Assembly (NCBI RefSeq): GCF_026410505.1
Contig: NZ_JAPMIU010000001.1
Coordinates: 248,001-312,000 of the forward strand
From: Frateuria hangzhouensis
GTDB taxonomy: Bacteria > Pseudomonadota > Gammaproteobacteria > Xanthomonadales > Rhodanobacteraceae
Length of the DNA stretch: 64,000 nt
Reading direction: 5' to 3'
Of this stretch, positions 28,721 through 36,378 are shown piece by piece (position 1 is the stretch's first letter; the number at the start of each line of letters is the position of its first letter). Below the pieces are notes generated by a model, which searched no databases, was not told where the DNA came from, and saw only the letters and a program-made list of their open reading frames with translations. The position numbers and the translations under genes were made by a program.

Positions 28721-29770
28721 ATGGAAGACACCCTCGCCCTCGTTTCCAACGAATTCCTCGACTACCAGTACGAGGTGCTGGGCGTGCGCGAGTTCATGGC
28801 CTCGCCCGAGGTCACCGAGATCTGTATCAACCGGCCCGGCGAGCTTTACCTGGAAAGCCGTGGCGGCTGGCGGCGGGTGGACGTGCCCTCGTTGACCTTC
28901 GAGCGGGCGCGCCAGTTCTGCACCGCCGTAATCAACGAAAGCAACACCGGTCAGCGCATCACCGACGTCGACCCGGTGGTGTCGCTGACCTTTCCCACCG
29001 GCCAGCGCGCCCAGTTCGTCATCCCGCCCGCCTGCGAGGCGGGCAAGGTGTCGATCACCATCCGCCTGCCCTCGAAGCAGGCCCGCACGCTGGACCAGTA
29101 CCAGGCGGACGGCTTCTTCGACCAGATCCTGGAGGATGCGCGCGAGCTCGGCGAGGAAGACCGCGAGCTGCTGGACCTGCGTGCCCAGCGCCGCTACGCC
29201 GAATTCTTCAAGGCCGCCGTGCGCAGCAAGAAGAACATCGTGGTGTCCGGCGCGACCGGCAGCGGCAAGACCACCTTCATGAAATCGCTGGTCCACCACA
29301 TCCCCGCTGCCGAGCGCCTGGTGAGCATCGAGGATGCCCGCGAGCTTTTCATCAGCCAGCCCAACGTGGTCCACCTGCTCTATTCCAAGGGCGGACAGAG
29401 CACCAGCAACGTGACCGCGAAAAGCTGCATGGAAACCTGCCTGCGCATGAAGCCCGACCGCATCATCCTGGCCGAGCTGCGCGGCGACGAGGCGTTCTAT
29501 TTCATCCGCAACTGCGCGTCGGGCCACCCCGGCTCGATCACCAGCTGCCACGCAGGCAGCACCGAGCAGACCTGGGACCAGCTGGCCCTGATGGTCAAGG
29601 CCTCCACCGAGGGCGCCGGCCTGGAGTTCGCAACCATCAAGCGGCTACTCCGGCTGACGATCGACATCGTTGTGCACATCAAGGCGCATGCCGGGCAGCG
29701 ACACATCACCGGCATCGACTTCGACCCTGCGCGCGGCTTCCTGCAAGACGCACCGCCACCAGCGTGCTGA
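28721..29770 (+). CDS. virB11: T4SS hexameric ATPase VirB11
   Basis: VirB11 is a cytoplasmic traffic ATPase that powers pilus assembly and substrate transfer. The 349-residue protein shows Walker A GATGSGKTTF (residues 177-186), the Asp box SIEDARELF, Walker B RIILAELRGDEAF and the His box CASGHPGSITSCHA. The N-terminal domain begins VREFMASPEVTEICINRPG. It follows virB10 by 8 bp without a strong ribosome site. Confidence 0.95.
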   Translation: MEDTLALVSNEFLDYQYEVLGVREFMASPEVTEICINRPGELYLESRGGWRRVDVPSLTFERARQFCTAVINESNTGQRITDVDPVVSLTFPTGQRAQFVIPPACEAGKVSITIRLPSKQARTLDQYQADGFFDQILEDARELGEEDRELLDLRAQRRYAEFFKAAVRSKKNIVVSGATGSGKTTFMKSLVHHIPAAERLVSIEDARELFISQPNVVHLLYSKGGQSTSNVTAKSCMETCLRMKPDRIILAELRGDEAFYFIRNCASGHPGSITSCHAGSTEQTWDQLALMVKASTEGAGLEFATIKRLLRLTIDIVVHIKAHAGQRHITGIDFDPARGFLQDAPPPAC

Positions 29771-29788
29771 CCGACGAGGAACCAAGGG

Positions 29789-30601
29789 ATGGTCCCCGCA
29801 CTCAATCCGATGTCCTGCCCCGACCTGGCGGTTCCGGCCGAGGTCATGCAACACGTCGTCCAGGTCGAGTCCGGCGGCAACCCGTTCGCCATCGGCGTCG
29901 TTGGCGGCCGGCTCGAGCGCCAGCCACGCAAGCTCGAGGAGGCCATCGCCACCGCACGCATGCTCGAGTCGAAGGGATACGATTATTCGCTCGGCATCGC
30001 CCAGATCAATCGCGGCAACCTTTCACGCTATGGGCTCGAATCCTTCGAGAAGGCCTTCGACGCCTGCACCAACGTCGCCGTGGGGGCACGCATCCTGGCC
30101 GAGTGCTACAGCCGGTCCGACAGCGACTGGGGCAAGGCCTTCAGTTGCTATTACTCGGGCAACTTCACCGCCGGCTACCGCGATGGCTACGTGCAGCGGG
30201 TCTTCGCGTCGCTCGGAGGCGGCGTGCCCGACAGCTCGGCGCCGATAACCGTCCACCCGCAGGCGACGGAACACCCTTCCGGCCACAGAACCCCGGCCGC
30301 GCGCGCCGGGAAGCCCGGCAGTGCCGCCTATCGCGTCTCGATCCGTTCGGTGGCCATCGACCCGACTGGCGGCGCGCTGGTGTCCGCCCCCACGGGAACG
30401 ACCGCTCCTGCGCAAAGTCCCGCGCCCGACACGATTCCATTACCCGCGATTCCCAAGGCCACCGACACCATCGCCTCGGCATTCGTACCCCGCGTGAGCG
30501 GCCCCGGCGATCGACCCAATGAACCTCTCGTTCCTGCGGCACCCACGGGAGCGCCGCCTCCACCGGATCAGGAGATAGCCGATGCCGCGTTCGTCTTCTG
30601 A
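29789..30601 (+). CDS. virB1: T4SS lytic transglycosylase VirB1, no visible signal peptide
   Basis: VirB1 opens peptidoglycan for T4SS assembly. The N-terminal 150 residues form a transglycosylase SLT domain with catalytic Glu in VVQVESGGNPFAIGVVGG (Glu27 from this start) and the motif YSLGIAQINRGNLSRYGL, followed by a Pro/Ala/Thr-rich tail to residue 270. Neither this ATG nor the one at codon 8 (MSCPDLAVPAE) gives a hydrophobic export signal, which is unusual for a periplasmic enzyme. Export may use the T4SS itself or a non-classical route. A purine-rich GAGGAACCAAGGG precedes the start. Confidence 0.9.
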   Translation: MVPALNPMSCPDLAVPAEVMQHVVQVESGGNPFAIGVVGGRLERQPRKLEEAIATARMLESKGYDYSLGIAQINRGNLSRYGLESFEKAFDACTNVAVGARILAECYSRSDSDWGKAFSCYYSGNFTAGYRDGYVQRVFASLGGGVPDSSAPITVHPQATEHPSGHRTPAARAGKPGSAAYRVSIRSVAIDPTGGALVSAPTGTTAPAQSPAPDTIPLPAIPKATDTIASAFVPRVSGPGDRPNEPLVPAAPTGAPPPPDQEIADAAFVF

Positions 30602-30722
30602 CCCGTGTGCCCGAACACGCATGCCCTTGTCCCGAATCCGGCTGCCCGATGGGAAGCCATCCATGAAGCGCCCATGGCCCGATGGCCGCTGTTGCCAACC
30701 CGTCCCACGAGGAAAAATCAAG

Positions 30723-31130
30723 ATGGCCAAGAACCTGCCTGCCAACCCGAACGCCCGCCACCCGATCCGCAGCGGAGCTGCCCTGTTCATCGCCCTGGCG
30801 ATGTGCCTGGCGTTGGCGCTGCCCGGCATCGCGCTCGGCCAGGACGTCACCGACACCATTGCCACCACCTGCGGTTTCGCCAGCAGCGTCAACAAGATCC
30901 TGAACGCGATCTCGATCATCGTCGTGACCATCGCGATCGTCTTCTCGGGCTACCAGATCGCCTTCGCCCACAAGCGCATCTCCGACATTTCTCCCGTGCT
31001 GATCGGTGCGGTGCTGATTGGCGCCGCGGGCCAGATCGCCAAGATGTTCCTTGCCGGCAGCACCAGCGCTTCGGGCGCCACCGCGTGCACGGCCAGCCTG
31101 GTCACCCACGTACTCAATTTCTATGCATAA
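30723..31130 (+). CDS. virB2: T4SS pilin-like subunit VirB2
   Basis: VirB2 is the pilin-like T4SS component. The 135-residue precursor has a signal peptide of about 40 residues with a long polar N-region, ending around LALPGIALGQDV. The mature part of about 93 residues has two hydrophobic segments (ILNAISIIVVTIAIVFSGYQ and VLIGAVLIGAAGQIAKMFL) split by the short basic loop AHKRISD, the VirB2/TraA layout. I chose the ATG at 30723 because GAGGAAAAATC precedes it. The stop overlaps the virB3 start. Confidence 0.9.
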   Translation: MAKNLPANPNARHPIRSGAALFIALAMCLALALPGIALGQDVTDTIATTCGFASSVNKILNAISIIVVTIAIVFSGYQIAFAHKRISDISPVLIGAVLIGAAGQIAKMFLAGSTSASGATACTASLVTHVLNFYA

Positions 31131-31431
31131 GGATGCATTGTTTCGCGGCTGCACCCGCCCGCCCATGTTCATGGGCGTGCCCTACGTGCCGTTCTTCATG
31201 GCCGCGGGCGGGTGCATGTTGCTGGCGATGTATTTCAACCTGTTCTTCCTGCTGCTGATCCCGCCGGTGATCTTCGTGATGCGCCAGATGGCGCGGCGCG
31301 ACGAGATGATTTTTCGCCTGCTCGGGCTGCGCCTGCAGTTCCGCACCCGGGTCAAGAACCTCGGGGAGAACGACGGCATGTGGGTGTTCACGCCCAACAT
31401 CCACCGCGGCCAGTCGAAGGCCAATCCGTAA
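31123..31431 (+). CDS. virB3: T4SS inner-membrane protein VirB3
   Basis: VirB3 is a small inner-membrane protein that works with VirB4. The 102-residue product starts MHKDALFRGCTRPPMFMGVP, the typical VirB3 opening, and has two adjacent hydrophobic segments (about residues 22-60) ending in VMRQMARRDEMIFRLLGLR. The start lies inside the 3' end of virB2 (8-bp overlap). A strong hairpin follows the stop before virB4. Confidence 0.92.
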   Translation: MHKDALFRGCTRPPMFMGVPYVPFFMAAGGCMLLAMYFNLFFLLLIPPVIFVMRQMARRDEMIFRLLGLRLQFRTRVKNLGENDGMWVFTPNIHRGQSKANP

Positions 31432-31438
31432 CGTCACC

Positions 31439-31466
31439 GCCGCCCTGGTTTGCCGACCAGGGCGGC
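31439..31466 (+). promoter_or_regulatory. Perfect hairpin between virB3 and virB4
   Basis: A perfect 10-bp stem GCCGCCCTGG / CCAGGGCGGC with loop TTTGCCGA lies 8 bp after the virB3 stop and 16 bp before the virB4 ATG. It has no T tract, so it is a better candidate for an RNA-processing or translation-control hairpin than for a terminator. It occurs where the operon passes from the abundant pilin to the large ATPase. Confidence 0.6.
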
Positions 31467-31481
31467 CACCGGAACCTGCAC

Positions 31482-33962
31482 ATGTCCAAGCCCGCCTTCC
31501 TGCCCGATACCCCCATCAGCGAGCTCTTGCCGCTGTCCACCCACGTGTCGCCCACGGTGCTCAAGACCACCGGCGGCGACTTTCTGATGGTCTGGCGGCT
31601 GGGTGGCTTGCCCTTCGTGGGGCGCGAGGAATGGGACCTGGAGCATCGCCATGCCACCTTCAACCGCATGTTGCAGACCCTGCGCGCGCCCGATTTCGTC
31701 AACGTCGCGTTCTGGATTCACGATGTGCGCCGCCGCCGGCGCATCGCCGACCGGGGCCGTTTCGTCCAGCCGTTCAACCAGGCCCTGTCGGAGGCCTATT
31801 ACGAAGCGCTGTCGAGCCAGAAGCTCATGCAGAACGAGCTCTACCTCACGATGCTCTACCGGCCCGTGGTCAGCGGGAAAAAATTGGCCGAGAAGCCGAG
31901 CGACGTTAGCCGGCTCGAGGCCGAACAGCAGCAGGCCGTGGTCACCATCCTGGAGCTGGCGGGCAACGTCGAGGCCGTACTCAAGGACTACGCGCCCCAC
32001 CGCCTGGGCATGTACGAAGCCGCCAACGGCGTGGTGTTCTCCGAAGCGCTGGAATTCTACGGCTACCTGCTCAACCGGCTGGACGAGCCCGTGCCAGTGC
32101 TGCCCGCACCGGTCTACAACTACCTGCCGGTAAGCAAGCAGCGATTCTCCGCCAAGACCGGCGATTTCGTGGTAACCACGCCGCAGGGCGTCAATCACTT
32201 CGGCGCCATCCTCAACATCAAGGAATACACCGACGGCACCTACCCCGGCATCCTCAACGGCTTGAAGTACCTGGGCTTCGAATACGTCATCACGCACTCC
32301 TTCAGTCCCATGGGCCGCCAGGATGCCCTCAAGGCGCTGGACCGCACCAAGGGCATGATGGTGTCCTCCGGCGACAAGGCGTTCAGCCAGATCGCCGAGC
32401 TGGACCTGGCGATGGACCAGCTGGCGTCGGGCAATTTCGTGCTGGGCGAGTACCACTTCACCATCGCCATCTACGCGCCGAGCCAGGAAGCGCTGTCGCA
32501 GCAGATCGCCGCGACCCGCGCGGAGCTGTCCAACGCCGGCTTCGTCTCGGTCAAGGAGGACCTCGCCGTCACCGCCGCCTTCTACGCGCAGCTGCCAGGC
32601 AACTGGAAGTACCGCACCCGCCTGGCCAACGTCAGCTCACTGAACTTCCTGGGCCTGAGCCCGCTGCACAACTTCGCCATGGGCAAGCGGGAGAACAACC
32701 CCTGGGGGGACTGCGTCACCACCCTTCAGAGCACCAACGGGCAGCCTTATTACTTCAACTTCCACGCCACCCATCCGGCCGAGAATTCGCTGGGCGAGAA
32801 GGCCATCGCCAACACGATGGTGATCGGCAAATCCGGCACCGGCAAGACCGCGTTGATCAACTTCCTGCTGAGCCAGGTGCAGAAGTTCGAGCCGGCCCCG
32901 ACCATCTTCTTCTTCGACAAGGACCGCGGCGCGGAGATCTTCGTGCGCGCCTGCGGTGGCAATTACCTTGCGCTGGAAAACGGCAAGCCCACCGGCTTCA
33001 ACCCGTTCCATTGCGACCGGACCGAGGCCAACGTCCAGTTTCTGGCCGACCTGGTCAAGGTGCTGGCAGGCAAGAGCGTTTACAGCTCGCGCGAGGAGGA
33101 GGACATCTTCCGCGCCGTCGAGAGCATGCTCGACACACCCATGCGCCTTCGCAGCATGACCAACTTCCAGAAGAGCCTGCCGAACCTCGGCGACGACGGC
33201 CTGTTCATCCGCATGCGCAAATGGACGGCCGGCAATTCGCTGGGCTGGGTGTTCGACAACCCGGTCGACACGATCGACCTGGAGAAGGCCAGCATCATCG
33301 GCTTCGACTACACCGAAATCATCGACAACCCGGAAGTGCGCGCGCCGGTCATCAACTACTTGCTGCACCGCCTGGAGGCGCTGATCGACGGCCGACCGCT
33401 GATCTACGTGATGGACGAATTCTGGAAAATCCTCGATGGCAAGGGGGGCCTGAAGGAGTTCGCCAAGAACAAGCAGAAGACCATCCGTAAGCAGAACGGT
33501 CTGGGGATCTTCGCCACGCAGAGCCCCGAGGACGCGCTGGCCAGCGACATCGCCGCAGCCCTGGTCGAGCAGACGGCCACGATGATCCTGTTGCCCAACC
33601 CCAATGCCAGCCGCGAGGACTACATCAACGGCCTGAAGCTGACCGAAGCCGAATACCAGGTGGTTGTCAGCCTGGACGAGCGATCCCGTTGTTTCCTGGT
33701 CAAGCAGGGCCACGCCAGCGCTGTCTGCCAGCTCAACCTGCGCGGCATGGACGACGCCCTGGCGGTGATCTCCGCCTCCACCGACAACATCGACATCATG
33801 CATCGGGTCCTGCACGAATGCGCCACCGCCAAGGGCGTGCCGGCCGATGCCTTGCGTCCCGAGCAATGGCTCGAACTGTTCTATGCAAGTCGCAAGGGCA
33901 GCGGCAAGGGCCGGTCCCATGCATCGCCTGCGGCCGGCGCAGCTTTCGCAACGGCCCATTGA
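31482..33962 (+). CDS. virB4: T4SS ATPase VirB4
   Basis: VirB4 is the largest T4SS ATPase, needed for pilin mobilisation and secretion. At 826 residues it is a standard VirB4 (not fused to VirB3). Walker A is IGKSGTGKTALINF (GKSGTGKT at 449-456) and Walker B is YVMDEFWKIL (Asp645, Glu646). The conserved NNPWGDCVTTLQ and the late GIFATQSPEDALASDIAAAL are also visible. I chose MSKPAFLPDT because the upstream extension would translate the intergenic hairpin. The start is 50 bp after virB3. Confidence 0.96.
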   Translation: MSKPAFLPDTPISELLPLSTHVSPTVLKTTGGDFLMVWRLGGLPFVGREEWDLEHRHATFNRMLQTLRAPDFVNVAFWIHDVRRRRRIADRGRFVQPFNQALSEAYYEALSSQKLMQNELYLTMLYRPVVSGKKLAEKPSDVSRLEAEQQQAVVTILELAGNVEAVLKDYAPHRLGMYEAANGVVFSEALEFYGYLLNRLDEPVPVLPAPVYNYLPVSKQRFSAKTGDFVVTTPQGVNHFGAILNIKEYTDGTYPGILNGLKYLGFEYVITHSFSPMGRQDALKALDRTKGMMVSSGDKAFSQIAELDLAMDQLASGNFVLGEYHFTIAIYAPSQEALSQQIAATRAELSNAGFVSVKEDLAVTAAFYAQLPGNWKYRTRLANVSSLNFLGLSPLHNFAMGKRENNPWGDCVTTLQSTNGQPYYFNFHATHPAENSLGEKAIANTMVIGKSGTGKTALINFLLSQVQKFEPAPTIFFFDKDRGAEIFVRACGGNYLALENGKPTGFNPFHCDRTEANVQFLADLVKVLAGKSVYSSREEEDIFRAVESMLDTPMRLRSMTNFQKSLPNLGDDGLFIRMRKWTAGNSLGWVFDNPVDTIDLEKASIIGFDYTEIIDNPEVRAPVINYLLHRLEALIDGRPLIYVMDEFWKILDGKGGLKEFAKNKQKTIRKQNGLGIFATQSPEDALASDIAAALVEQTATMILLPNPNASREDYINGLKLTEAEYQVVVSLDERSRCFLVKQGHASAVCQLNLRGMDDALAVISASTDNIDIMHRVLHECATAKGVPADALRPEQWLELFYASRKGSGKGRSHASPAAGAAFATAH

Positions 33963-33994
33963 TTGATCCACCGTCATTACGAGAGGAAAGCGCC

Positions 33995-34768
33995 ATGACC
34001 CACGTGCTCCCCCACCCGATGCGGCCGCGCCTGTGGGGCCAGGTCGCCCTGATCGTGGCCATACTCGGCGTTTCCATCGACGCGCCCCGGGCTCAGGTGC
34101 TGGTTACCGACCCCACCGCCATCGCGGCGAACGAGGAGGGCTTCAAGTCGCAGCTGGTCCAGAGCATGGCCGGGTACACCAGGCAAGGCCTGCAATTTGC
34201 GAAGCAGGTGGAGCAGCTCCAGCAATTGCTCATGACCGTAAAGGGCCTCGGCACCAATATTTCCTTTTTCTCGGCCAAGCTCGAACCGATCACCGACCCG
34301 ACTGAACTCATTGACCAGAATTGTCCAAGTGCCTCCGGTGGTTCCGTAATCGGCAGCCTGCTGACGTCCGCCGCGTCAGCTATCAGTGATCAAACGCCTA
34401 TCACGGTAGCCCAGCAGCAGATTTGCGCGAACATCACGGTGCTTCAAATCGACCAGTACAACCGCACGGTCAACATCGTCAATCAATTGGACCAATACAG
34501 CGGGACGTTGCAAAAGCTCAACAAACTGGCCAATCAAGTGAACACGCTCGGAACAACAAGCGGCGCGACTACCCAGGCTGCCACTCTCGACGCGACAACG
34601 TCCTATGCCACGCAGCATTGGCAAACGGCGATTGCGGGAGACCAGGCCATTATCGATGGTCTCAACAAGCAACAATCGATCCTGGCAAAGACGGCGTTAA
34701 GGGGACAAAACGTCTTGGGGACCGTGGTGCAGGCGGCCGCCCTGAAATCAGCGCTCTCCATCGATTGA
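33995..34768 (+). CDS. virB5: T4SS minor pilin VirB5-like protein
   Basis: VirB5 proteins sit at the T4SS pilus tip and can contact target cells. The 257-residue precursor has a signal peptide (ending near DAPRAQ, residue 35) and then mostly helical sequence: FKSQLVQSMAGYTRQGLQFA and KQVEQLQQLLMTVKGL, then LNKLANQVNTLG. Position between virB4 and virB6 and the helical fold support VirB5; the sequence itself is divergent, as usual. From about 34240 the base composition is clearly less GC-rich than the neighbouring genes. GAGAGGAAAG precedes the ATG. Confidence 0.8.
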   Translation: MTHVLPHPMRPRLWGQVALIVAILGVSIDAPRAQVLVTDPTAIAANEEGFKSQLVQSMAGYTRQGLQFAKQVEQLQQLLMTVKGLGTNISFFSAKLEPITDPTELIDQNCPSASGGSVIGSLLTSAASAISDQTPITVAQQQICANITVLQIDQYNRTVNIVNQLDQYSGTLQKLNKLANQVNTLGTTSGATTQAATLDATTSYATQHWQTAIAGDQAIIDGLNKQQSILAKTALRGQNVLGTVVQAAALKSALSID

Positions 34769-34835
34769 TAGACACGGGCAAATCCACGCGCGTGTGGAAT
34801 GAGCGGCCCGGCGCAAAAGAAAGGAATCAGGCGCA

Positions 34836-35960
34836 ATGCCAACAAACCTCGCCGACTTTGTTTACTTCAGGCTGGTTTATGACTACCTGACTAAACAGAT
34901 CAACAATTTCGGAATGAATCTCATGGCGTCCTTCATGACGTGGGCGAGTGCATTGGCACTGCTCATGGTGACGCTATGGATCATGATCCAGGGCTACCGC
35001 CTCATCACCGGACAGTCGCGCGAATCGCTGATGGCCATGGTGATGAACATGACGCGTGTCGTCATCATCGTCACCGCCGCCACCACCATGTCGGTCTTCG
35101 GCTCCAATCTGCATCGGCTGTTCACCACGGACCTGAGTACCGGCATCAACCAGCTTTTCACCGGTAGCGACGAGACCGCTGCGGAAACCATCGACAAGAA
35201 CCTTGCCTGGACCCAGCTTGCGCTGGGCGCGATCGACGCGGTGCAGGTTGCGCCCGGTGATTTTGAGACAACCAAGCGCAAGGCTCACGCCATGCTCATT
35301 GCTGGATTGGGCACCGCCAGTCCGCCGATGGCAGCCGGGGCGATGTTGCTGCTCTACCAGACCACCATTGCCCTGTTCATCGGCTTGGGGCCGCTGTTCA
35401 TCCTTTGCCTCATCTTCGACCAGACCAAAGATCTCTTCCGCAAATGGCTGCTGTACGGCATTGGAACGATCTTCTCCATGGCCGCCCTGGGTTTCATCAG
35501 TTCGCTGGTGCTGCAACTGACCTTGCGCGTGGCGGCCGCATTCTGGTCGGCGAACCTGATCAACCAGTTGACCGGCTTAAGTAAGGAAGGGCTGTCCAGC
35601 CAGGCGCTGCAACAAGGCGGGATTGGACTGTTGATGACCGTGCTGATCATCAGCGTACCGCCACTGGCCGCGGCATTCTTCCAGGGGACCGTGGGCAGCT
35701 TCATGCATTACTCCGCCTTTGGCGGTGGCCCCGGCAGCCGTCCCGGGCCGCAGGGACAACCGCCGGGTTCCTATGTCGGATATGTCATGTCGCATGCACA
35801 ACACCCCATCCATGCGGGACAGCCGGGCGTTCGCCCGCAAGCCGCCTCCGGCCTGCACGGCAGGCCCTCGCCGGTTTCCGGCGCACGCGTGACAACCATG
35901 TCGCCTGTCATCCACGACGAGGCCATTCCCGTTCGCCCACATCCGCAATACCGGGTTTGA
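34836..35960 (+). CDS. virB6: T4SS polytopic inner-membrane protein VirB6
   Basis: VirB6/TrbL proteins form part of the inner-membrane T4SS complex. The 374-residue protein has about six hydrophobic segments between residues 28 and 290, with the conserved Trp-containing RKWLLYGIGTIFSMAALGF stretch. It ends in an 80-residue hydrophilic Gly/Pro/His-rich tail (from FGGGPGSRPGPQGQPPG) of unknown role. AAAGGA lies upstream of the ATG. Context and topology make the call; primary sequence of VirB6 is weakly conserved. Confidence 0.9.
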   Translation: MPTNLADFVYFRLVYDYLTKQINNFGMNLMASFMTWASALALLMVTLWIMIQGYRLITGQSRESLMAMVMNMTRVVIIVTAATTMSVFGSNLHRLFTTDLSTGINQLFTGSDETAAETIDKNLAWTQLALGAIDAVQVAPGDFETTKRKAHAMLIAGLGTASPPMAAGAMLLLYQTTIALFIGLGPLFILCLIFDQTKDLFRKWLLYGIGTIFSMAALGFISSLVLQLTLRVAAAFWSANLINQLTGLSKEGLSSQALQQGGIGLLMTVLIISVPPLAAAFFQGTVGSFMHYSAFGGGPGSRPGPQGQPPGSYVGYVMSHAQHPIHAGQPGVRPQAASGLHGRPSPVSGARVTTMSPVIHDEAIPVRPHPQYRV

Positions 35961-36012
35961 CCATGAGCATCACCCTAGCGAAATCTGTCTCAACAAGCGC
36001 CGGAGGAACGCC

Positions 36013-36339
36013 TTGAAACTACGCATCCGCTCCATTCTCCTGGTGGTCGGCACCGCCGCTACTGGCCTTACCACGGCTTCCGTCCGCGCCCAGAGCGTGG
36101 ATCCTTGCAATGTCTACACGTGCATGGCCGGCATCTCCGGCGCAGGTACAACCGGCGGCCCCGGCTGTGTACCGGCGACGACGTATTTTTTCAGTCTCGT
36201 CGTATTCGATCCGTTCTTCGATGCCGCGGCGACCTCGCAGTTGCGCAGGACGTACCTCATGACCTGCCCGGGTGCCAACGTCGCCACCAATGCCGCGTTG
36301 CTGAACGCCATCATCGCCGAATGGGGCGCAGTGCCTTAG
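36013..36339 (+). CDS. TrbM/KikA-like small exported T4SS protein
   Basis: This 108-residue precursor begins at TTG with a good GGAGGA site, has a signal peptide ending near VRAQS (residue 27), and a Cys-rich mature part: DPCNVYTCMAGISGAG, GGPGC, and RTYLMTCPGAN. The DPC-CMAG-C pattern is that of the TrbM/KikA/MpfK family, found in conjugation and Xanthomonas-type T4SS loci with unclear function. Four or more cysteines suggest periplasmic disulfides. It lies between virB6 and virD4. The TTG overlaps the TGA of a 17-codon frame starting at 35963. Confidence 0.78.
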   Translation: MKLRIRSILLVVGTAATGLTTASVRAQSVDPCNVYTCMAGISGAGTTGGPGCVPATTYFFSLVVFDPFFDAAATSQLRRTYLMTCPGANVATNAALLNAIIAEWGAVP

Positions 36340-36378
36340 GCGGCGAAGCAGACCTCTTCCCATGGACAAGCTGAGCTC

